A DNA stretch of 6,006 bases, from the NCBI GenBank assembly GCA_028290305.1, contig JAQGKC010000039.1, positions 1 through 6,006 on the forward strand. Direction: 5' to 3'. This DNA comes from Bradyrhizobium sp. GTDB lineage: Bacteria > Pseudomonadota > Alphaproteobacteria > Rhizobiales > Xanthobacteraceae. The stretch's first letter is position 1; every line of letters begins with the position of its first letter. The position numbers and the translations under genes were made by a program. This document shows positions 1 through 5,372 of the stretch, piece after piece. The notes beneath the pieces are model-generated. The model did not search any database, was not told where the DNA came from, and worked only from the letters and a program-made list of their open reading frames with translations.

Positions 1-2
1 GA

Positions 3-31
3 TGGATTGCTTCGCTTCGCTCGCAATGACG
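3..31. repeat. One arm of a palindromic intergenic repeat (type A)
   Basis: These 29 bases are identical to 1633-1661, the right arm of the complete inverted repeat at 1581-1661. The matching left arm would lie outside the window. The match is read directly from the sequence. Calling it a dispersed Bradyrhizobiaceae-type element is inferred from the two copies here and from the familiar core (GCTTCGCTTCGCTCGCAATG). Confidence 0.85.
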
Positions 32-75
32 GAATACAATAATCAAGAACAAAAAACCCAGGGAGAAACCACCTT

Positions 76-328
76 ATGTCCGCCGCGCTGGCGAAGAAAA
101 GGGCATTCGCTGTAATGTGATCGCGCCCGGCTTCATGGATACGCCGATGGGCCGCGACGCCGGCCGCAGGCGGACGATCGCGCGGTGACGGTGCCGTTCG
201 GCCGCCAGGCTACCGGCCGGGAGGCCGCCTATGCTGCGCTGTTCCTGATTTCGAATGAATCCTCCTACGTCAATGCACACACGCTGTTTCTCGATGCCGG
301 CCATATGGCGGGCATCTTGCGTAGCTAA
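76..328 (+). pseudogene. Remnant of a short-chain dehydrogenase/reductase (C-terminal part, frameshifted)
   Basis: Two frames together give the end of a classical SDR. The frame from about 78 to 170 reads EEKGIRCNVIAPGFMDTPMG, with the N-x-I-A-P-G segment that follows the catalytic YxxxK in SDRs. Near 168-171 one base appears to be missing, since the original frame stops at 186-188. A second frame continues to TAA at 326-328 with VPFGRQATGREAAYAALFLI and a final FLDAGHMAG, the usual SDR ending. Only about 80 of roughly 250 residues are present: the Rossmann glycine motif, catalytic Ser and YxxxK are absent. A GGGAGA (61-66) and ATG (76) precede it, but that ATG is out of frame and stops after 14 codons. 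It is therefore a non-functional fragment. It ends 87 bases before the flavin reductase gene on the same strand. A sequencing error could explain the frameshift but not the missing N-terminus. Confidence 0.85.
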
Positions 329-404
329 TCTGCGCAACTCGAATGGCTGGGGGGATTGCGCTGTCCGCCGCAATGCACAATTCTCCAAAGTCAGTCATTT
401 TCCC

Positions 405-410
405 GGAAAG
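405..410 (+). promoter_or_regulatory. Ribosome binding site deciding the flavin reductase start
   Basis: GGAAAG lies five bases before ATG 416. It favours that start over the in-frame TTG at 356, which would add 20 residues unlike the start of the family and has no comparable site. Confidence 0.65.
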
Positions 411-415
411 AAAAC

Positions 416-1522
416 ATGAGCCAACCGACCAAACTGTTCGAGCCCACCAAGCTTGGCCCGCTCACACTGCCCAACCGCTTCGTGATGGCGCCCTTGACGC
501 GCAACCGTGCCGTTCCTCCCGGCATGGTGCCGAGCCCATTGGCGGTGGAATATTACGGCCAGCGCGCCTCGGCGGGGCTGTTGATCACCGAAGCCAGCCA
601 GGTGTCGCAGCAGGGCCAGGGCTATCAGGACACGCCCGGCATCTATTCCAAGGAACAGGTCGCGGGCTGGCGCAAGGTCACCGACCGGGTGCATGAGCGC
701 GGCGGGCGCATCTTCATCCAGATCTGGCATGTCGGCCGCGTCTCGCACACCTCGCTGCAGCCAAATGGTGGCGCACCGGTCGCGCCTTCGGCGATCCGCG
801 CCAAGGGCAAGACGTTCGTCAACAACAGCTTTACCGACATCTCCGAACCCCGCGCGCTCGAGCTTTCGGAGATCGCCGGGATCATCGAAGACTTCAAACG
901 TGGCACCGCGAACGCGCTGGCGGCCGGGTTTGACGGCGTCGAGATTCACGGCGCCAATGGCTATCTGCTCGACCAGTTCGCCAAGGACGGCACCAACAAG
1001 CGCACCGACGCCTATGGCGGATCGATCGAGAACCGTGCCCGCTTGATGCTCGAAGTGTCGAAGGTGGTCGCCGCGGAAGCAGGGCCGGAGCGCACCGGCA
1101 TTCGCATTTCGCCGGTGACGCCGGCAAACGATATCTCCGACAGCAATCCGCAACCGCTGTTCGACTACATCGTCGATCACCTCAATGCGCTGAAGCTGGT
1201 CTACATCCACGTCATCGAAGGCGCCACCGGCGGTCCGCGTGACATCGCGCCGTTCGACTATGGCTCGCTTCGCAAGCGGTTCAAGGGCGCCTATATCGCC
1301 AACAACGGCTATGACTTCGAACTAGCGACCAAGGTGCTCGCGGAGGGCGCGGCCGACCTGATCGCGTTCGGCAAGCCGTTCATCGCCAACCCCGATCTGG
1401 TCGAGCGGCTGAAGCGCGGCGCGCCGCTGAACGAGCCGGACAAGGCGACGTTCTACGGCGGCGGCGCCAAGGGCTACACGGATTATCCGGTGCTCGGCGA
1501 AGCGCTGGATGCGGCGCAGTAA
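416..1522 (+). CDS. Old Yellow Enzyme-family alkene reductase (NADH:flavin oxidoreductase, NemA-like)
   Basis: This is a 368-residue FMN enzyme of class I OYE type. Such enzymes use NAD(P)H to reduce activated C=C bonds (enals, enones, maleimides) and often nitro compounds in the cytoplasm. It spans the full single TIM-barrel and has the family's usual length (E. coli NemA is about the same size). Visible landmarks are MAPLTRNR at 24-31, with Thr28 in the class I flavin-tuning position; WHVGR at 104-108; HGANGYLLDQF at 178-188, where His178 and Asn181 would bind the substrate carbonyl and Tyr183 would be the proton donor; DAYGGSIENRARL at 198-210; FMN-phosphate-side residues around GKPFIANPDLVERL at 319-332; and the NemA-like tail FYGGGAKGYTDYP at 346-358. 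No signal peptide is seen. The start is set by the GGAAAG at 405-410. The gene follows an SDR remnant and has no intact partner, so the physiological substrate cannot be read from context. Many relatives respond to electrophile stress, but no operator is visible here. Confidence 0.95.
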   Translation: MSQPTKLFEPTKLGPLTLPNRFVMAPLTRNRAVPPGMVPSPLAVEYYGQRASAGLLITEASQVSQQGQGYQDTPGIYSKEQVAGWRKVTDRVHERGGRIFIQIWHVGRVSHTSLQPNGGAPVAPSAIRAKGKTFVNNSFTDISEPRALELSEIAGIIEDFKRGTANALAAGFDGVEIHGANGYLLDQFAKDGTNKRTDAYGGSIENRARLMLEVSKVVAAEAGPERTGIRISPVTPANDISDSNPQPLFDYIVDHLNALKLVYIHVIEGATGGPRDIAPFDYGSLRKRFKGAYIANNGYDFELATKVLAEGAADLIAFGKPFIANPDLVERLKRGAPLNEPDKATFYGGGAKGYTDYPVLGEALDAAQ

Positions 1523-1535
1523 GAAACTCGATGCG

Positions 1536-1562
1536 CTCCCTCTCCCCGCAAGCGGGGCGAGG
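1536..1562. repeat. Half-copy of a CTCTCCCCG hairpin repeat (type C), possibly ending the flavin reductase transcript
   Basis: CCTC (1539-1542) and CCCCG (1544-1548) pair with CGGGG (1553-1557) and GAGG (1559-1562), around the loop CAAG, with one mismatch (T1543/C1558). It starts 14 bases after the flavin reductase stop codon. The motif resembles the left arm of the longer element at 5741-5866. No T-tract follows, so it is not a standard intrinsic terminator, although it could stabilise the mRNA 3' end. Confidence 0.6.
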
Positions 1563-1580
1563 TGAGACGAGCCCCCAAGC

Positions 1581-1661
1581 CGTCATTGCGAGGAGCGAAG
1601 CGACGAAGCAATCCAGACGGCATTCGCGGCTCTGGATTGCTTCGCTTCGCTCGCAATGACG
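1581..1661. repeat. Palindromic intergenic repeat, complete copy (type A)
   Basis: The left arm 1581-1617 (starting CGTCATTGCGAG) is the inverse of the right arm 1631-1661 (ending CTCGCAATGACG), apart from a six-base insertion in the left arm. The arms are joined by 13 bases. The right arm recurs at 3-31. The transcript would fold into one long hairpin. It sits between the flavin reductase and TPR genes. No transposase or target duplication is visible, so it is best described as a small non-autonomous or REP-like palindrome. Confidence 0.85.
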
Positions 1662-1717
1662 CGTAAGATACACCGCACGACCGTTCCTCTCGATTACAAG
1701 CGAACGATGCGGATACC

Positions 1718-2530
1718 ATGAGCAAGATCGACGCCGAGGAAATCGTTCGTCGTGCGACGGCAGCCTTCAATGCCGGCCAGCCTGACGAGGCACGAAAACT
1801 CTGCGAACAAGGTTTGAGCCGCCTGCCCGGCGATCCCATGCTCAATCATCTCTTGGCCGCCGTGCTGTTTTCCAAAGGGGAAATTCAATCGGCCCGCACG
1901 CCTATCGAGACCAGTCTCGCCAAACGGCCCGGCAATGCCGCCGCTCATCTTCTCGCGGCCCGCATCGCGCGCGCCACTGGGGATTTCGACGGCGCCCTGT
2001 CGCATCTGGATCGGGCAACCGCGATCGCCCCCCAACGCGATATATTTCTCGAGAAGGCGCGGACGCTTGATCAGGCGGGGCTCAAGCCGCAGGCGCGCGA
2101 GGCGTGGCGGGCCATTCTGGAAGTCATCCCGCAGCACCAGGAGGCCGCGGCGCGGTTAGGACGATTGGCATGGGAGGACGGCGATTACGCTGCCGCCGCG
2201 ACCCTGCTCGAACGCGCCGTGGCAAGCGACGCTCCCGCTTCGGTCTGGTTTGATCTCGGCCTTGTCCGTCAGGATTTGCGTGATTACAGCGGCGCCGCCA
2301 CCGCCTACCGCAAGGCACTCGAGATCAAACCGGATTATGCCGAAGCCGCGCTCAATCTCGGCATCGTGCTTCAGGAAAAAGGCGATGTGGACGACGCCAT
2401 GCGCGCCTATGCCGAAGCCTATCGCCTGCGTCCTTCGACGTTCGGCAAGATCGCGATGGCGCTGACGTCGGCATCGTACGGCCGCCTGTGGCTCGATGAG
2501 GCGTCGCTCCGCCGTTCACTCGGCGGTTGA
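1718..2530 (+). CDS. Tetratricopeptide (TPR) repeat protein
   Basis: This 270-residue protein is built almost entirely of about seven 34-residue helix-turn-helix TPR units, roughly at 5-38, 39-72, 73-106, 107-140, 141-173, 174-207 and 208-240. The TPR signature is clearest at 174-207 (WFDLGLVRQDLRDYSGAATA, then YRKALEIKPD) and 208-240 (AALNLGIVLQEKGDVDDAMR). TPR arrays are protein-binding scaffolds and no catalytic domain is present. There is no signal peptide or membrane helix, so a cytoplasmic location is likely. The final 30 residues (from TFGKIAMAL to RRSLGG) leave the repeat pattern and form a distinct tail. The start at 1718 has only a weak GGA (1711-1713) upstream, but the repeat phase begins right after it and the region upstream is non-coding repeat. 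The last 15 bases overlap the 3' end of the convergent gene. The binding partner and role are unknown. Confidence 0.9.
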   Translation: MSKIDAEEIVRRATAAFNAGQPDEARKLCEQGLSRLPGDPMLNHLLAAVLFSKGEIQSARTPIETSLAKRPGNAAAHLLAARIARATGDFDGALSHLDRATAIAPQRDIFLEKARTLDQAGLKPQAREAWRAILEVIPQHQEAAARLGRLAWEDGDYAAAATLLERAVASDAPASVWFDLGLVRQDLRDYSGAATAYRKALEIKPDYAEAALNLGIVLQEKGDVDDAMRAYAEAYRLRPSTFGKIAMALTSASYGRLWLDEASLRRSLGG

Positions 2531-3232
2531 GCGTCCGCGCCGCGCCCGAAAATGCTTGCGATAGATGCCGGGCGTCGACAACACCTCGGCCACGGTCGTC
2601 GCATAGGCCGCCTTGTGAGGCTCGTCGAAGCTTTCAAATACGAGCTGCGGCGCAGCGCGCGGCACCGCAAAACACTGCGCCACCGGCGTGCCCTTCGGCA
2701 GTACGCCGGAAAAATCAGGCTGCATCCAGATCGCCGGGAAATTGATTCCGCCGTCATGAAAACGATCGGAGTCCACCAGTCCCGAGATCAGGCGAAATGG
2801 CAGATCGTCACGATTAACGGGATGCGTGGCGAACAGCGACCAGCCGGGCTCAAGCTCGATGGTCCAGAAGCTGTTGAATTTGAGCGCGGCCTGCCCTTCC
2901 CGTGCGAAAGGCGCATCCGGAAACTGAGCCGCGACATGAAAGCTCAGGGGAGCGCGCGGATGTCCTGATGTCGCCGGCTCCGGAATATCCCAGCTCCACG
3001 AAAACGAACCGCGGTCGACAACAACATCGCAGGGAAGCAGGATCATGACGCCATAGGCCATCGCGTCCACAAAGGGCGGGCATTGCTTCACGGTGCGAAT
3101 TTCCCGTCCGTGGATTTCCGAATGCGCTTTCGCAGGCATGGTCCGAAGCCAATCGGGAAGCGCGCCCCGCGCTGGAACCGGCCGCGGCAGATGATCCGAT
3201 AATGCCGGATCGCACCGAAAAATCATGCGCAT
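2516..3232 (-). CDS. Conserved hypothetical protein, DUF6065-like
   Basis: This 238-residue protein has no function I can assign. The sequence style (RPVPARGALPDWL at 17-29, TVKQCPPFVDAM at 47-58, FNSFWTIELEPGW at 119-131, RFHDGGINFPAIW at 157-169, LPKGTPVAQCFAVPR at 178-192) matches a rhizobial family that I tentatively equate with DUF6065, from memory. No signal peptide, membrane helix or nucleotide-binding loop is seen. Residues 124-190 follow the strand order of dUTPase/dCTP deaminase barrels (Leu-x-Pro-Gly, then Leu-Pro, then Asp-x-Gly, then Gly-x-x-x-x-Gln), but lack the Ser-Ser-x-x-Arg catalytic stretch. This is an inference only. AGGAG at 3239-3243 lies six bases before the ATG at 3232 and supports that start over the Met two codons later. 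It is a single gene on the minus strand, insulated from glpV upstream by a terminator, and it converges on the TPR gene with a 15-base overlap. The C-terminus is basic (YRKHFRARRGR). Confidence 0.85.
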   Translation of the reverse strand: MRMIFRCDPALSDHLPRPVPARGALPDWLRTMPAKAHSEIHGREIRTVKQCPPFVDAMAYGVMILLPCDVVVDRGSFSWSWDIPEPATSGHPRAPLSFHVAAQFPDAPFAREGQAALKFNSFWTIELEPGWSLFATHPVNRDDLPFRLISGLVDSDRFHDGGINFPAIWMQPDFSGVLPKGTPVAQCFAVPRAAPQLVFESFDEPHKAAYATTVAEVLSTPGIYRKHFRARRGRSTAE

Positions 3233-3238
3233 GGCGAA

Positions 3239-3243
3239 CTCCT
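3239..3243 (-). promoter_or_regulatory. Ribosome binding site of the DUF6065-like gene
   Basis: AGGAG on the minus strand lies six bases before ATG 3232. The alternative ATG at 3226 would be 12 bases away. The site sits just outside the palindromic element that begins at 3249. Confidence 0.75.
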
Positions 3244-3248
3244 GTTGG

Positions 3249-3348
3249 CGTCATGCCCGCAAAAGCGGGCATCCAGTAATCGCCGCCGCCAGAGATAGAA
3301 TCGAGAAGGCGCGGCGTACTGGATCGTCCGCTTTCGCGGACGATGACG
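3249..3348. repeat. Double-hairpin palindromic element (type B), copy 1
   Basis: Outer arms CGTCAT (3249-3254) and ATGACG (3343-3348) enclose two hairpins. The first is GCCCGC-AAAA-GCGGGC (3255-3270). The second is CGTCCGC and its partner around a short TTT-containing loop (3325-3342). Inner arms ATCCAGTA (3271-3278) and TACTGGAT (3317-3324) pair as well, so the whole 100 bases can fold as a cruciform. The 38 bases between the inner arms are unique. It occupies the upstream region of the DUF6065-like gene, ending five bases from that gene's ribosome binding site. No coding capacity is apparent. Confidence 0.85.
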
Positions 3349-3358
3349 GAAGTGTAAT

Positions 3359-3388
3359 AGAAAAAAAGGCCGGGATCGCTCCCGGCCT
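3359..3388 (-). terminator. Rho-independent terminator for the minus strand (downstream of glpV)
   Basis: A perfect nine-base stem AGGCCGGGA/TCCCGGCCT (3367-3375 with 3380-3388) has a four-base loop. Read on the minus strand, a run of seven Ts (3361-3367) and then CT follow. This is a strong intrinsic terminator. It lies about 115 bases past the glpV stop codon, beyond the repeat at 3404-3488, and before the DUF6065-like gene on the same strand. On the plus strand the stem is followed by CCTGTTTTCTCT, so weak bidirectional activity is possible, but no plus-strand gene ends here. Confidence 0.85.
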
Positions 3389-3403
3389 CCTGTTTTCTCT
3401 CCT

Positions 3404-3488
3404 GTCATGCCCGGGCTTGTCCCGGGCATCCACGTCTTGCTTCGTAACAGAGAAAGTCGTGGATGGCCGGGTCAAGCCCGGCCATGAC
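3404..3488. repeat. Double-hairpin palindromic element (type B), copy 2
   Basis: It has the same architecture as 3249-3348, with different hairpin sequence. Outer arms GTCATG (3404-3409) and CATGAC (3483-3488) overlap hairpins TGCCCGGG-CTTGT-CCCGGGCA (3408-3428) and TGGCCGGG-TCAAG-CCCGGCCA (3464-3484). Inner arms CATCCACG (3427-3434) and CGTGGATG (3458-3465) also pair. It begins 15 bases after the glpV stop, so it would form the 3' untranslated region of that mRNA ahead of the terminator. Confidence 0.85.
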
Positions 3489-3502
3489 GATGTCAGAAGA
3501 CC

Positions 3503-5299
3503 TCACTTCGCCTCAGCGCGCTTCGGCGGCGATGCCGGCCACGACTTGATCAGCGTATCGTAGTCGATGGTTTCACCCTTCGGCTTCTCATTCGCCAGCT
3601 TGCGCTGGGGCGCGATGTTGCCATCCTTGGCCGACTTGGCGAACCAGTACTCACCCGTTTCCTTCTTGTTGAGCTTCGGTCCGCAAGCGCCCTGGACGCC
3701 GGATTTCTCCAGACGCTCCATCACCGAGTCCTGCGCAGCTGCCAGCGAGTCCATCGCTGCCTGCGGCGTCTTCGCACCGGACGACGCATCGCCGATGTTC
3801 TGCCACCACAATTGCGCAAGCTTCGGATAATCCGGCACGTTGTTGCCGGTCGGGGTCCACTGCACGCGCGCCGGCGAGCGGTAGAACTCGATCAGCCCGC
3901 CGAGTTTCGGCGCGCGTTCGGTGAACGACTTGTCCCAGATGTCGGATTCACGAATGAAGGTGAGACCGACATGGCTCTTCTTCAGGCTCACCGTCTTGGA
4001 GACGATGAACTGTTCATAGAGCCAGGCTGCCTTGCGGCGGTCGAGCGGGGTCGATTTCAGCAGCGTCAACGAACCGACGTCCTGGTAGCCGAGCTTCATG
4101 CCGTCCTTCCAGTACGAGCCGTGCGGAGACGGCGCCATGCGCCACTTCGGCGTACCGTCAGCATTCATGACCGGCAGGCCGGGCTTCACCATGTCGGCGG
4201 TGAAGGCGGTGTACCAGAATATCTGCTGCGCGATATTGCCCTGTGACGGCACCGGCCCCGATTCGGAGAAGGTCATGCCTTGCGCCTGCGGCGGGGCATA
4301 TTTCTTCATCCAGTCGAGGTATTTGACGATCGAATAGACCGCCGCGGGGCCATTGACGTCGCCGCCACGCTCGACCGACGAACCGACGGGACGACAGCCT
4401 TCCATGCGGATGCCCCATTCATCGACCGGAAGACCGTTCGGGATGCCCCTGTCACCGTTGCCGGCCATCGACAACCACGCGTCAGTAAAGCGCCATCCCA
4501 GCGACGGATCCTTTTTGCCGTAGTCCATGTGACCATAGACCCTGACACCGTTGATTTCCTTGACGTCGTTGGTGAAGAAATCGGCGATATCCTCATAGGC
4601 CGACCAGTTCACGGGAACGCCGAGGTCATAGCCGTACTTGGCCTTGAACTTGGCCTTGATGTCGGGATTAGAGAACCAGTCGTAGCGGAACCAGTAAAGG
4701 TTCGCGAACTGCTGGTCGGGCAACTGGTAGAGATGCCCGTTTGGTGCCGTGGTGAACGACTTGCCAATGAAGTCATTCACGTCCAGTCCGGGATTGGTGA
4801 CGTCCTTTCCGTCGGCGGCCATCCAGTCCGTCAAATCGACGGCCTGGCCGTACCGGAAATGCGTTCCGATAAAGTCTGAGTCGTTGATCCAGGCATCGTA
4901 CACGTTCTTGCCGGATTGCATCTGGGTCTGAATCTTCTCGACGACATCGCCTTCCTGAATGATGTCGTGCTTGACCTTGATGCCGGTGATTTCCTCGAAG
5001 GCCTTGGCGAGCGTCTTTGATTCATACTCGTGCACCGTCAGGGTTTCGGAGACGGCGTTGATCTCCATGCCCTTGAACGGCGCGGCGGCCTTGATGAACC
5101 ATTGCATTTCTTTCATCTGGTCGTCTTTGGACAACGTCGATGGTTGAAATTCCGAGTCGATCCACTTCTTGGCAGCAGCTTCATCCGCAAATGCAGGCGC
5201 GGTGACTGCAGCCGAAGCTGCCGTCAGCGCGACGGCGCTGGTCATCATCCAAAAACGTGTCCTGGTCAAAGGACCTTTCCTTCTCTCTAAGTGTCGCAT
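3503..5299 (-). CDS. glpV: Periplasmic solute-binding protein of an ABC transporter, probably glycerol (GlpV-type)
   Basis: This 598-residue precursor is a large family 1 extracellular solute-binding protein. Residues 1-38 form a Sec signal: a long basic n-region (RHLERRKGPLTRTR), a hydrophobic core (about 17-34) and AFA-DE cleavage after 38. The mature protein begins its first alpha/beta lobe near 80 (VSETLTVHEYESKTL, then ITGIKVKHDIIQEGD) and has the aromatic-rich segments expected at a polyol or sugar site (LYWFRYDWF at 201-209, WWQNIG at 498-503). Its only cysteines, 302 and 539, could form a periplasmic disulfide. The length and the preceding DUF2160 gene match the glpU-glpV pair of the rhizobial glycerol transporter operon glpSTPQUV. 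That assignment rests on recognition and context, and another polyol is possible. The start is chosen because GGAGG (5307-5311) lies seven bases upstream and the signal peptide begins there. The longer in-frame reading from 5407 adds 36 unlikely residues and would overlap glpU. Confidence 0.9.
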   Translation of the reverse strand: MRHLERRKGPLTRTRFWMMTSAVALTAASAAVTAPAFADEAAAKKWIDSEFQPSTLSKDDQMKEMQWFIKAAAPFKGMEINAVSETLTVHEYESKTLAKAFEEITGIKVKHDIIQEGDVVEKIQTQMQSGKNVYDAWINDSDFIGTHFRYGQAVDLTDWMAADGKDVTNPGLDVNDFIGKSFTTAPNGHLYQLPDQQFANLYWFRYDWFSNPDIKAKFKAKYGYDLGVPVNWSAYEDIADFFTNDVKEINGVRVYGHMDYGKKDPSLGWRFTDAWLSMAGNGDRGIPNGLPVDEWGIRMEGCRPVGSSVERGGDVNGPAAVYSIVKYLDWMKKYAPPQAQGMTFSESGPVPSQGNIAQQIFWYTAFTADMVKPGLPVMNADGTPKWRMAPSPHGSYWKDGMKLGYQDVGSLTLLKSTPLDRRKAAWLYEQFIVSKTVSLKKSHVGLTFIRESDIWDKSFTERAPKLGGLIEFYRSPARVQWTPTGNNVPDYPKLAQLWWQNIGDASSGAKTPQAAMDSLAAAQDSVMERLEKSGVQGACGPKLNKKETGEYWFAKSAKDGNIAPQRKLANEKPKGETIDYDTLIKSWPASPPKRAEAK

Positions 5300-5306
5300 G
5301 TTGTTT

Positions 5307-5311
5307 CCTCC
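5307..5311 (-). promoter_or_regulatory. Strong ribosome binding site of glpV
   Basis: GGAGG followed by AAACAAC and the ATG at 5299 gives seven-base spacing. It fixes the start and suggests high translation, as expected for a binding protein made in excess over its membrane partners. Confidence 0.85.
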
Positions 5312-5336
5312 GTTGCAGCGACGAACATATTCAGGC

Positions 5337-5351
5337 CCGGGTTGATCCCGG
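5337..5351 (-). other. Hairpin between glpU and glpV
   Basis: CCGGG (5337-5341) and CCCGG (5347-5351) pair around the loop TTGAT in the 73-base gap between glpU and glpV. No T-tract follows on the minus strand, so it is not a standard terminator. Hairpins here can act as mRNA processing or stability elements that raise binding-protein levels. The stem also resembles half of the type B repeat hairpins, so it could be a decayed repeat. Confidence 0.45.
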
Positions 5352-5372
5352 ATCTGCTCTTTTTCGCTCACT

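Noticed and set aside
344..359. Sigma-54-like promoter (TGGC...TTGC) upstream of the flavin reductase gene
   Set aside because: The spacing between GG (345-346) and GC (358-359) is 11 bases instead of the required 10, and the CACG part is missing.
395..1210. Long minus-strand open frame (271 codons) opposite the flavin reductase
   Set aside because: It is fully antisense to a clear enzyme gene, has no recognisable domain, and arises from high-GC third positions on the other strand.
1641..1669. TTCGCT / TAAGAT pair with 17-base spacing as a promoter for the TPR gene
   Set aside because: The -35 part lies in the repeat arm and is a poor match to the consensus. Too weak to report as a promoter.
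1380..1845. Two minus-strand open frames (1380-1673 and 1483-1845)
   Set aside because: They translate the palindromic repeat region and the flanking gene ends. No start signal or family resemblance is seen.
3249..3488. CRISPR-like array
   Set aside because: The repeats are two divergent inverted-repeat elements, not direct repeats with regular spacers. No cas gene is present.
3225..3563. Plus-strand open frame of 112 codons between the DUF6065-like gene and glpV
   Set aside because: It is a translation of the two palindromic elements and the terminator, and runs into the glpV 3' end. Such products are common false annotations in repeat-rich rhizobial genomes.
4280..4879. Plus-strand open frame of 199 codons (and another at 3812-4246) within the glpV region
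   Set aside because: Both are antisense shadows of the solute-binding protein gene, which has a signal peptide, a strong ribosome binding site and family features.
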